Below are positions 42,630-51,500 of a DNA stretch of 64,000 nucleotides, piece after piece. Numbering within the stretch: the stretch's first letter is position 1; each line of letters begins with the position of its first letter. Location: contig NZ_SNWP01000011.1 in NCBI RefSeq assembly GCF_004361915.1, positions 930,001-994,000 on the forward strand, written 5' to 3'. The DNA is from Sediminibacterium goheungense (GTDB lineage: Bacteria > Bacteroidota > Bacteroidia > Chitinophagales > Chitinophagaceae). The position numbers were made by a program, and so were the translations under genes. The notes beneath the pieces were generated by a model. That model made no database searches, had not been told where the DNA came from, and was given only the letters and a program-made list of their open reading frames with translations.

Positions 42630-42648
42630 CAAACTAAACCTATTATTG

Positions 42649-43470
42649 ATGTCGACAGTAATGCAACAATTAAAAGAGACTACAGATTTTATAAAGTCAA
42701 AAGTAACAGGGGAAGCCAGCATAGGTATTATACTTGGTAGTGGCCTTGGTAACCTTGCAAATGAAATTGTAATAGAATTTGAAATCGCATATAATGATAT
42801 ACCCCATTTCCCTGTAAGTACGGTAGAAGGGCATAAAGGTAAATTTATGTTTGGGGAACTGGGCGGTAAGAAAGTGTGGGTAATGGGTGGTCGATTTCAT
42901 TTTTATGAAGGATATACCGCACAACAAGTGGCTTATCCGGTAAGGGTTATGCGAATGCTTGGTGTAGATACTTTATTGTTGTCGAATGCGGCAGGTGGTG
43001 TTAATCAGGCTTTTAAAGTGGGTGATCTGATGATTATCAATGATCATATCAGCTTCTTTATTGTAAACCCTTTACTGGGCAAAAATGAAGATGCCATTGG
43101 TACCCGTTTTCCTGATATGAGTGAACCGTATGATAAAAACCTTATCAACAAGGTTATCTCTATCGCTGCAAAAAACGAGATAGCTGTTCATCAGGGTGTA
43201 TATACAGGTGTAACAGGCCCTACTTTTGAAACCAGGGCAGAATATAAACTCATTAAAGCGTTGGGGGGTGATGCGGTAGGAATGAGTACCGTTCAGGAAA
43301 CGATAACAGCAGTTCACTCCGGTATGAAGGTATTTGCCATGAGTGTAATTACTGATCTTGGTATCAGAGAAGAAGAAAATGTAATCACACATGCTGAAGT
43401 ACTAGAAGCTGCCCATAATGCAGAGCCTAAACTTACATTGTTGTTTACCGAACTTATTAAAACACTATAA
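42649..43470 (+). CDS. punA: Purine nucleoside phosphorylase, trimeric family I
   Basis: 273 aa from the ATG at 42649. Splits purine ribonucleosides with phosphate. Motifs: GIILGSGLGNL (phosphate loop), GHKGKFMFGELGGKKVWVMGGRFHFYEGY (described by its ends), LLSNAAGGVN, GPTFETRAE with the purine-site Glu (E194), and GMSTVQETITA (M212). The residue at the human Asn243 position is D236 in SVITDLG. In human PNP, Asn243 favours 6-oxopurines and its change to Asp allows adenosine, so this enzyme could accept adenosine as well as guanosine/inosine (inference). A 24-codon upstream extension overlaps the csp terminator and is rejected. Confidence 0.92.
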   Translation: MSTVMQQLKETTDFIKSKVTGEASIGIILGSGLGNLANEIVIEFEIAYNDIPHFPVSTVEGHKGKFMFGELGGKKVWVMGGRFHFYEGYTAQQVAYPVRVMRMLGVDTLLLSNAAGGVNQAFKVGDLMIINDHISFFIVNPLLGKNEDAIGTRFPDMSEPYDKNLINKVISIAAKNEIAVHQGVYTGVTGPTFETRAEYKLIKALGGDAVGMSTVQETITAVHSGMKVFAMSVITDLGIREEENVITHAEVLEAAHNAEPKLTLLFTELIKTL

Positions 43471-43537
43471 CAGATAAATCCCCAGTTTTAACTTCCTGCA
43501 ATAAGCATTCGGCTTAATTTGCAGTACATTCAAAGTT

Positions 43538-45571
43538 ATGCGTGTAACAAAAAGCCAGGTCTTATGGGTTCTGATGGTTTTCAGTGGGCTACATGTATTT
43601 GCCCAGACAGGCAATTTTCGTACACGTAATACAAGTGGTCAACAATCAGGTATCACAACAGATGCACAGGGCAGGCCGATCAGGAGAAATACAGGTAATG
43701 ATTCTTTGAAAACAAGGAACAGTCTGGCCGACTCCATTACGATTTTTTATCGTTATTACGATTCAACACGTCCCCGCACCATCGATTCATCCATCAATGA
43801 TTTTTATACCCGTTTCCCGCTGCCATACCGTTACCATAGCCTTGGTAATTATGGAACGGCTGCGCAGTCGCTCGTATTTGAACCCTTTATGAAAGCGGGT
43901 TTTGATGCCGGTTTCCATGCCTATGACATCTATCGTTTTACGCCGGAGAATACCCGCCTGTACCAAACAACAAGACCCTATACAGAACTTGCGTATTTAT
44001 TAGGTAGTAAAGCAGAGCAGCTGATTAATTTTCTGCATACACAGAATAAAAAAGACAATTTCAATTTTTCTATTGAATATCGGTTCAGTAACGGACCGGG
44101 TGCACTTAAGAATCAGAATGCCAGCCACAATAATTTCAGATTTACTACCAATTACCGCTCACTCAATCGTAAGTATGGTGTAAACCTGATTTACTATTCC
44201 AATAAGGCAGCCTCTTCAGAAAATGGAGGATTGCAGGATGTAAAACTTTTAGACAGTCTCAGGTTGAATGATCCTTTTGAGTTGGAAACAAGGCTCGGAA
44301 GGCCCGGTGTGGCGCGCAGAAACCCATTTAATACAACGGTTACTACCGGGAATACGTATAAAGAAACAACAGTGCTGCTGAGGCAATACTATGATTTTGG
44401 TAAGAAGGATTCCATCATTACAGATTCTACAGCATACAAAATATTTTATCCGCGTTTTCGTCTGGAACATACCTTACGTTTTACGGCAAGTAGTTATCAA
44501 TTTTCTGACCAGATAGCAGATTCTCTGAGATACCTTCAGTATTTTAACCGTACGATTCCTGATTCAGGATTTGTAGCTTATTGGGATCGTTGGACAGATA
44601 TCACCAATCAGTTTTCTGTACTTACTTTCCCTGATAAGAATAACCAAAGTCAGTTTATAAAAGCAGGTATCGCTCTTCAGAATCTGAGTGGAAAATTTGA
44701 TAGCACATTCAAAAAAAACCATTACAATATTTATGCATTAGGGGAGTACAGAAACCGCACCCGTAATCAGGTATGGGATATTGAGGCTAGGGGCGAATTG
44801 TACCTGAATGGATTGAATGCAGGTGATTATGAGGCTTTTGTAAGTATGAAACGATTACTCGGAAAAAAAGCCGGTTACCTGAATATTGGCTTTCAGAATG
44901 TTAACAGATCGCCGTCTTATATTTTCAATCCGCTGAGTCGTTTTCCGATCGATAACAGAGCCAACTTTAATAAGGAAAACAGCATTCGTTTATTTGCCAG
45001 CTATGAAAATCCTCGAAATGGTTGGATGATTTCCGGTTCCTATTATGCAATGAGTAATTACATGTATTTCGATAGTTTTTTTCATGCAAAGCAGGAAGCT
45101 ACCTTATTCAACGTAGTACATATAAGGGCAGAGAAAAAATTCAGGTTATCCCGTTACTGGAACTGGTACACAGAAGTAGATGTACAGCAAACAACGGGTC
45201 AGCCGCCGGTGAATCTTCCATTACTGCTTACACGGAACCGGATTGCATTTGAAGGCAATTTTTTTACCAATCTGTTTTTGTCTACCGGTCTTGAACTCCG
45301 ATACCATACAGCTTACAAAGCAGATGCATATTCTCCTTTTCTGGGACGTTATTTTTACCAGAATACACAGACCATCAGAAACCGTCCTGATATTAACCTC
45401 TTTTTACATTTCAGGATCAAGAGCTTTAAGGGATTTGTACGTGTAGAGAACCTTAACTCGCTGAATACCAGTAAGGGATTTGAATTCAGCAAACCCAATT
45501 TTGTTTCAGGATTGTATCCCAATACCACATTATGGACAAGGGTAGGTATCTGGTGGAACTTTGTGAATTAG
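43538..45571 (+). CDS. Porin_10-type putative porin
   Basis: 677 aa with a signal peptide (VLWVLMVFSGLHVFAQ). The middle has the family's features: ADSITIFYRYYDSTRPRTIDSSINDF, FPLPYRYHSLGNYGTAAQSLVFEPF and GFDAGFHAYDIYRFTPENTRLYQTTRPYTELAYLLGS (described by segment). A long run of amphipathic strands follows, ending in TLWTRVGIWWNFVN with a nearly C-terminal aromatic. This is the DUF4289/Porin_10 group of Bacteroidota outer-membrane proteins; transported solute unknown. The gene ends 57 bp before the metal-handling gene run on the same strand. Confidence 0.82.
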   Translation: MRVTKSQVLWVLMVFSGLHVFAQTGNFRTRNTSGQQSGITTDAQGRPIRRNTGNDSLKTRNSLADSITIFYRYYDSTRPRTIDSSINDFYTRFPLPYRYHSLGNYGTAAQSLVFEPFMKAGFDAGFHAYDIYRFTPENTRLYQTTRPYTELAYLLGSKAEQLINFLHTQNKKDNFNFSIEYRFSNGPGALKNQNASHNNFRFTTNYRSLNRKYGVNLIYYSNKAASSENGGLQDVKLLDSLRLNDPFELETRLGRPGVARRNPFNTTVTTGNTYKETTVLLRQYYDFGKKDSIITDSTAYKIFYPRFRLEHTLRFTASSYQFSDQIADSLRYLQYFNRTIPDSGFVAYWDRWTDITNQFSVLTFPDKNNQSQFIKAGIALQNLSGKFDSTFKKNHYNIYALGEYRNRTRNQVWDIEARGELYLNGLNAGDYEAFVSMKRLLGKKAGYLNIGFQNVNRSPSYIFNPLSRFPIDNRANFNKENSIRLFASYENPRNGWMISGSYYAMSNYMYFDSFFHAKQEATLFNVVHIRAEKKFRLSRYWNWYTEVDVQQTTGQPPVNLPLLLTRNRIAFEGNFFTNLFLSTGLELRYHTAYKADAYSPFLGRYFYQNTQTIRNRPDINLFLHFRIKSFKGFVRVENLNSLNTSKGFEFSKPNFVSGLYPNTTLWTRVGIWWNFVN

Positions 45572-45613
45572 CAGCCTTAACAATTTTTATGCTTCATAAT
45601 CCGCGTGCTTTAT

Positions 45614-45621
45614 TAATTTTG
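45614..45621 (+). promoter_or_regulatory. -7 promoter box of the metal-handling operon
   Basis: TAATTTTG, a perfect TAnnTTTG match, only 7 bp before the ATG at 45629. Transcription would begin about at the start codon. No clear -33 element was found. Confidence 0.45.
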
Positions 45622-45628
45622 TATAGAT

Positions 45629-46021
45629 ATGAAGCGTGTACTCACTTCTCTTATTGCAATGGTATACTTTGTCATCAGCAGTGGTATGGTGATGAGTATA
45701 CACTATTGTATGGGGAAGATCAGTAGCGTAGACCTCAATCATAATAAAACCGAGACCTGTGTTTGTGGTATGTCCTTAAAGGAAACCTCCAATAAAGGAT
45801 GTTGCAAAACAGAGATCAAAATGGTTAAGCTGGAAGATACGCATAAAGCAGCCTATGCTTTTTACGAAATTCAGGCACCGGCAGCCCTCCTGCCTTCTGT
45901 AACCAGTCTTTTTCAACAGGTGGATCTACAGCAATCAGCCAAAGTATATGCTGATATTCATGGACCGCCTTTATTATCCCAACAGGATACCTATCTGCGT
46001 AATTGTGTTTTCAGAATCTGA
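45629..46021 (+). CDS. HYC_CC_PP family protein
   Basis: 130 aa. An N-terminal hydrophobic segment (about 4-22) acts as signal or anchor. The residues that name the family are all present: H25-Y26-C27, C44/C46 (CVC), C58-C59, and P113-P114 (HGPPLL). The His/Cys set suggests metal binding in the periplasm, but no member is characterised as far as I know. It is the first gene of a run with two HMA proteins and a metal RND efflux system, which supports a role in metal handling. A -7 box 7 bp upstream suggests a very short or absent leader. Confidence 0.85.
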   Translation: MKRVLTSLIAMVYFVISSGMVMSIHYCMGKISSVDLNHNKTETCVCGMSLKETSNKGCCKTEIKMVKLEDTHKAAYAFYEIQAPAALLPSVTSLFQQVDLQQSAKVYADIHGPPLLSQQDTYLRNCVFRI

Positions 46022-46132
46022 TACCCTTTCCGGTGTTACGAAAAGGTATTGATGCTATATCAGTGCTGTATGGCTATTATATGTCGCAAGACATACCCAG
46101 GTTCATTTATTCCATTAAACAAATCATTTGTT

Positions 46133-46597
46133 ATGAAAACACAATCTATATTATTAAGCATTTTATTTTCATTTTTTTCTGTTATTGCAATTGCGCAAAC
46201 CAAATCACCAGCTTTGAAATCTGAAGAAATCAAAGTTTGGGGTAACTGTGGCATGTGTAAATCAACCATTGAGAAAGCTGCCAAAGCTGGCGGAGCCAGT
46301 ACGGCTATCTGGAATGAGGATACCAAAATCCTCAAAGTGAAATATGCAGCTGCTAAAACAAACGGTAATAAAATTCAACAGAAAATAGCCGATGCAGGAT
46401 ATGATACAAAGGATCTGACTGCAAAGGAAGAAGCCTACAACAATCTCCATGACTGCTGCAAATACGACCGTAAAGATTCGGCATCTGCAAAACATGACAA
46501 AGATTGCTGCAGCGACAAGAATTGTAGCTCCTCAAAACAGTGCTGCACAGATAAGTGTGCAAAAGACGCTAAAGATTGCTGCGTTAAAACTAAATAA
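46133..46597 (+). CDS. Exported HMA-domain protein with Cys-rich tail
   Basis: 154 aa from the ATG at 46133, with a signal peptide (KTQSILLSILFSFFSVIAIAQ). A heavy-metal-associated domain occupies about 30-98 with the metal motif C39-x-x-C42 (GNCGMC) and the closing IADAGYDTKD. The last 47 residues contain ten cysteines, at 108, 109, 125, 126, 131, 137, 138, 142, 149 and 150, among Lys and Asp (KDCCSDKNCSSSKQCC), like a small metallothionein. A periplasmic metal scavenger or donor to the RND pump is the likely role (inference). Confidence 0.85.
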   Translation: MKTQSILLSILFSFFSVIAIAQTKSPALKSEEIKVWGNCGMCKSTIEKAAKAGGASTAIWNEDTKILKVKYAAAKTNGNKIQQKIADAGYDTKDLTAKEEAYNNLHDCCKYDRKDSASAKHDKDCCSDKNCSSSKQCCTDKCAKDAKDCCVKTK

Positions 46598-46674
46598 GAA
46601 CCTTCTTTTGTAATCAGGGTGTAGTTGCCTCTTATAAGCAGGCAACTACACTTATATACTATTAAAATAAAGTC

Positions 46675-47184
46675 ATGAAAAAGCTTATCATATTTTTTTT
46701 ATTATGTATCAGTGTTGGTGGATATGCGCAGGTAAAGAAAGTAAATCTCAGAGCGAGTGGACTTACCTGTGCCATGTGCTCTAAAGCTGTATTTAAATCA
46801 TTGTCGGATGTTCCTTTTGTAGATAAAATTCAGGTAGATATACAGCAGTCGACCTATGAAGTATATTTTAAAGAAGGGACGCAGGTAAATTTTGATGCAT
46901 TGAGCAAGGCTGTAATTGATGCAGGCTTTTCGGTAGACGAGTTGAAAGTTACCTCAAACTTTAATGGGTTTAAAGTACAGAAAGGTGCAAAGCTGGAGTT
47001 GGGTAATCAGACCCTGCAGTTTATAAATGCTAATGACCAGACATTGACAGGCGAAAAAACTTTTACACTGATTGATAAAGGGTTTGTTTCGGCACAACAG
47101 TTTAAGAAATACAAACTTACTGCCGGTAAAGCTTATGGAACTGGTTTTGCCGATGGGAAACGTGTGTATCATGCTATTCTGTAA
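46675..47184 (+). CDS. Exported HMA-domain protein
   Basis: 169 aa with a signal peptide (KKLIIFFLLCISVGGYAQ). An HMA domain spans about 20-90 with GLTCAMC (C32, C35) and closes in VIDAGFSVDELKV. The C-terminal 80 residues (FKVQKGAKLELGNQTLQFINA, GEKTFTLIDKGFVSAQQFKKY) form a beta-rich unit without Cys that I cannot assign. Periplasmic metal binding is likely. Placed 77 bp after the Cys-rich HMA gene on the same strand. Confidence 0.85.
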   Translation: MKKLIIFFLLCISVGGYAQVKKVNLRASGLTCAMCSKAVFKSLSDVPFVDKIQVDIQQSTYEVYFKEGTQVNFDALSKAVIDAGFSVDELKVTSNFNGFKVQKGAKLELGNQTLQFINANDQTLTGEKTFTLIDKGFVSAQQFKKYKLTAGKAYGTGFADGKRVYHAIL

Positions 47185-47225
47185 AGAAGATCGAACACTT
47201 GTATTGAATGACTTAAACTGAATGC

Positions 47226-48038
47226 ATGAAATGTAATTTATTATTTGCAGCATTACTTGCCTGTCTATTTGTGAGTGGTCAGGAATTGTATGTTTTTTCT
47301 GAACCGGCCAGTAATATGCCGGCAAAATCAATAAGCATTAAACAAACTGCTAAATGGTTAAGAAATACCGTAGCTAGCCGAACTGAAAGCAGGCATAGCT
47401 CTGAACTCATGTTTGGTGTTAACAGAAACCTGATGGTGCATGGGGCCGTTACTTTTTCTGATATGTATAGCCGTGCCCAACGTTTTGAAAGTATAAGGAC
47501 TTATGCTAAATATCGCTTCCTTACGCTTGATGGTATGTATAGCCATTTTCGAATGGCCGCATTTGCGGAAGCTGCCCATAGCAGAAATGTATCCGGATAC
47601 GATGAGTTAAGTCTGGAAGGTGACCAGAGTGGCATACAGGCTGGTATCATTGCAACACAACTCCTGCATAAGCTGGCTATTTCAACCACATTGAGTCTTA
47701 CAGAATCTCTTCAAAAGGGTCGCTCACAACCGGGGCCGAAAATGGTACCTTATCAGGCATTCAATTATTCATTGTCTGCAGGATACCTGGTATTGCCTAA
47801 AAAGTATACCAGTTACGACCAGACCAACCTGAATCTTTATGTAGAATTACTCGGACAGCGTACTTATGATAAGAAACGTTATTTCGTTGATCTGGCACCT
47901 GCTGCACAACTTATTTTCAATAGTCAGGCAAAGCTCAATCTGGGATATCGGTTCCAGTTGGGAGGTAATATGAACAGAATGGCTGATAAAAGCTGGATGC
48001 TGAGCTTTGAATGGTTGTTTCTGAATGCGCTGAAGTAG
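47226..48038 (+). CDS. Exported beta-barrel-like protein in the metal operon, unknown family
   Basis: 270 aa with a signal peptide (KCNLLFAALLACLFVSGQ). Amphipathic strands (HSSELMFGVNRNLMVHGAVTFSD, KYRFLTLDGMYSHFRMAAFAEA, LNLGYRFQLGGN, SWMLSFEWLFLNALK) suggest a small outer-membrane barrel of about ten to twelve strands. I do not recognise the family. It is in a same-strand run 41 bp after the HMA gene and 11 bp before the next, so it is most probably part of the metal-handling operon. Confidence 0.65.
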   Translation: MKCNLLFAALLACLFVSGQELYVFSEPASNMPAKSISIKQTAKWLRNTVASRTESRHSSELMFGVNRNLMVHGAVTFSDMYSRAQRFESIRTYAKYRFLTLDGMYSHFRMAAFAEAAHSRNVSGYDELSLEGDQSGIQAGIIATQLLHKLAISTTLSLTESLQKGRSQPGPKMVPYQAFNYSLSAGYLVLPKKYTSYDQTNLNLYVELLGQRTYDKKRYFVDLAPAAQLIFNSQAKLNLGYRFQLGGNMNRMADKSWMLSFEWLFLNALK

Positions 48039-48049
48039 CGGAAATTCCT

Positions 48050-48469
48050 ATGATAATGGTCGTCAGAATTCAGTACCTTTACGAGGTGCGAAAACTGACG
48101 GCCATAATAATTGTTGCAGTGTACCTTTTTGGTGCAACAGAAGCAAGTCAATTGCTTAAGTTGCCCATACTCGTGCAGCATTATTATGAGCATAAAGCAG
48201 GTAATACGTCAGTTACGCTAACCCGGTTTTTACAAATGCATTACATGGGGCATGATGATAACGATAATGATAACCTTCGTGACATGCAGTTGCCCTTTAA
48301 AACCATGAACGACTGTTGCATGATAGCTTTCAACAGTCTTCCTCCCCAGAAAATTCAAATCAGCGAAATGGTCACTTACGAAGTGCAAAAAGAATTTACG
48401 CTGTTGAATGATGCTGCACCTTTTTCTATTTCTGTAGAAGATATTTTTCAACCTCCCAGAATTGTATAA
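48050..48469 (+). CDS. Small anchored protein of the metal efflux operon, His/Asp-rich
   Basis: 139 aa from the ATG at 48050 (a second ATG at 48056 is equally possible). One N-terminal hydrophobic segment (KLTAIIIVAVYLFGATEA) acts as signal or anchor. After it come LLKLPILVQHYYEHKA, a pattern I know from uncharacterised genes upstream of CzcA-type pumps in Bacteroidota, and then MHYMGHDDNDNDNLRD, a His/Asp-rich stretch suited to divalent metal binding. The two adjacent cysteines in MNDCCMIAF may add ligands. Function unknown. The efflux pump gene follows 112 bp later. Confidence 0.7.
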   Translation: MIMVVRIQYLYEVRKLTAIIIVAVYLFGATEASQLLKLPILVQHYYEHKAGNTSVTLTRFLQMHYMGHDDNDNDNLRDMQLPFKTMNDCCMIAFNSLPPQKIQISEMVTYEVQKEFTLLNDAAPFSISVEDIFQPPRIV

Positions 48470-48581
48470 TTTTTCTTTCGGTTCAGTAAGAAAACTGTAC
48501 CTGTAATAACTGTCTTGTTTCTGAATGATAACAGAGCAGGAATGGTATATTTATAAATATTCAAAGGAAAATTATACAAGC

Positions 48582-51500
48582 ATGTTAAATGCAATTATTC
48601 ATTTTTCAGTCAGGAATAAACTGATTGTGGGCTTAATGGTGCTGGCTCTTATTATTGTAGGTGCCATAGAAACCACCCGTTTGCCCATTGATGCAGTTCC
48701 GGATATAACCAATAATCAGGTATTGGTGATAACAAATGCACCCAGCCTGGGTGCACCTGATGTTGAGCGATTTATTACAGTGCCTATTGAGCAGGCAACC
48801 AGAAATGTTCCGGGTATTGTTGAGCAAAGAAGTTTTTCCCGTTTCGGACTCAGTCTGGTAACAATTGTATTTGATGAATCTACAGATGTGTACTGGGCAA
48901 GAACGCAGATCAGTGAACGATTGGCACAGGTTCGCCAACAGATTCCTGCCGGTATGGGAAACCCTGAATTGGGACCGGTAACAACGGGGCTAGGTGAAAT
49001 ATTTCAGTACGTAATCAGGCCCAAGTCGGGATATGAGGGAAAATATAGTATGGCTGAATTGAGAACCATACAGGATTGGGTGGTTCGAAAGCAATTGTTG
49101 TCTACCGAAGGAATAGCCGATGTTAGCAGTTTTGGCGGTGAATTGAAACAGTATGAAGTAGCTGTAAAAACAGATAAGCTAAAGAGTCTGCAGGTAACCA
49201 TAGGAGATGTTTATAAGGCCTTACAGGCTAATAACCAGAATACAGGAGGGGCTTATATTGAAAAAGGCCCCACGGTATTATTTATCAGGACAGAAGGTCT
49301 TACCAAAAGCATTGAAGATATCGGAAGTATTGTTGTTAAGCAGGTAAATGGTATGCCCATACTTGTAAGAGATCTGGCCGAAGTAAAGCTGGGTAGTGCT
49401 ACGCGTTATGGCGCATTGGCTTACAACAATGATGGTGAAGTAGCAGGGGCGGTGGTTATGATGCTAAAGGGTGAAAACAGTAATAAAGTCATACGCAATA
49501 TCAAGAAAAAAATAAAACAGATCGAGAAAACATTGCCTGAAGGTGTAGTGATTGATCCTTTCCTCGATCGTACAAAAATGGTGAATCATGCCATAGGTAC
49601 TGTAGAGACCAATTTACTGGAGGGTGCACTGATTGTTGTTTTTGTATTGGTATTATTCCTCGGCAATTTCAGGGCCGGATTTATTGTGGCTACAGTTATA
49701 CCGTTGTCTATGCTGTTTGCCATCATTATGATGAATGCATTTGGTGTAAGCGGAAATTTGATGAGTCTCGGTGCACTCGATTTTGGCTTATTGGTAGATG
49801 GCGCCGTCATCATAGTTGAAGCCGTGATGCATAAAATGTCGAAACATAATGGTGTTACCCTGGGTACAAAACTTTCCAAAGATCAGATGAATGCCACTGT
49901 GGAAGAGTCAAGTGGTAAAATGATGAATGCCGCTGTATTCGGGCAGATCATTATTCTGATTGTGTACCTCCCGATACTTTCTCTGGAAGGGATAGAAGGT
50001 AAAATGTTTAAGCCCATGGCACAAACCGTGTCATTTGCCATATTGGGTGCATTTCTATTATCAGTAACCTATGTGCCGATGATGAGTTCTTTTTTCCTTA
50101 GCAGAAAAATGGGACATAAAGAAAACCTGTCTGACAGGATGATGAAGAAAATACAATCATGGTATACACCTCTTCTTAAAAAAGTAATAGCGGCACCTGT
50201 CTGGATTATCACAGCTTCAGGTGTATTATTCATTGCAGCAGTGATCATTATAAATACATTGGGTGGAGAATTTATACCCAAACTGGAAGAAGGTGATTTT
50301 GCAGTTGAAACAAGGGTGTTAACAGGCTCTTCTATAACGACTACTTTACAGGAAAGCCAGAAAGCCGTAAAGATTATACTGAAGGAATTTCCTGAAGTAG
50401 AGAAAATCGTTACCAAGGTAGGAACCGGTGAAATTCCGGCTGATCCCATGCCCATTGAGTCTGCAGATATGATCGTGGTACTGAAAGACAAAAAAGAATG
50501 GACTTCTGCCAAAACCTTTGATGAACTCGCCGAAAAAATGGGAGAGAAAGTGCAGGCAGTTCCAGGTGTAACTACAGGATTTCAGTATCCGGTGCAAATG
50601 CGTTTTAATGAATTAATGACCGGCGCAAGACAGGATGTGGTTTGTAAAATTTTTGGTGAAGATCTTGATAGCCTTGCTGCATATGCCGGAAAAGTAGGTA
50701 ATGTAATAGGTACTGTTGATGGTGCAAGGGATCTTTTTGTTGAAACAGTAACCGGTATTCCCCAGATGGTGATTCGTTATAACCGCGAGGCTATTGCCAG
50801 GTATGGAGCAAGTATTGAAGCCATTAATCAGGCTGTTCAGGCTGCTTATGCAGGTAGTGTGGCAGGACAGATTTTTGAAAATGACCGGAGGTTTGATCTG
50901 GTGATCCGTTTAGATAAGGCGCAGAGAAACCAGGCAGATGATATCGAAAATCTTTTAATCGGATTGCCTAATGGTCAGCAGGTACCATTGAATGTACTGG
51001 CGAGCGTGAAAATGGAAGATGGTCCTTATCAGATTCAGCGAGAAGATGCACAGAGAAGAATCACTATCGGATTTAATGTACGTGGAAGAGATGTGCAGTC
51101 TATTGTGGAAGAACTGCAAAATAAAATTGGTAAACAGGTTCAATTACCTGCTGGCTATTTTATTACTTATGGAGGTCAGTTTGAGAATCTGCAGGAAGCT
51201 ACCAAGCGTTTAACCATTGCTGTTCCGGCCGCATTGTTACTGATTTTTGTCATGTTGTTTTTTGCGTTCAAAAAATTTAAATACTGTTTATTGATTTTTT
51301 CTGCTATTCCTTTGTCAGCAATTGGTGGAGTGTTTGCTTTGTGGCTGAGAGATATGCCCTTCAGTATTTCAGCAGGGATAGGTTTTATTGCCTTATTCGG
51401 TGTGGCAGTATTGAACGGGATTGTACTCATAACAGAAATGAATCGTGTAAAAGAAGAGGGGTTGAACGACCTGAAAGCGGTTATTCTGCAGGCCACTGAA

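Noticed and set aside
48300..48330. HDDNDNDN stretch as an EF-hand
   Set aside because: The spacing lacks the glycine and the hydrophobic and Glu positions of a 12-residue EF loop; a loose metal-binding loop is the safer reading.
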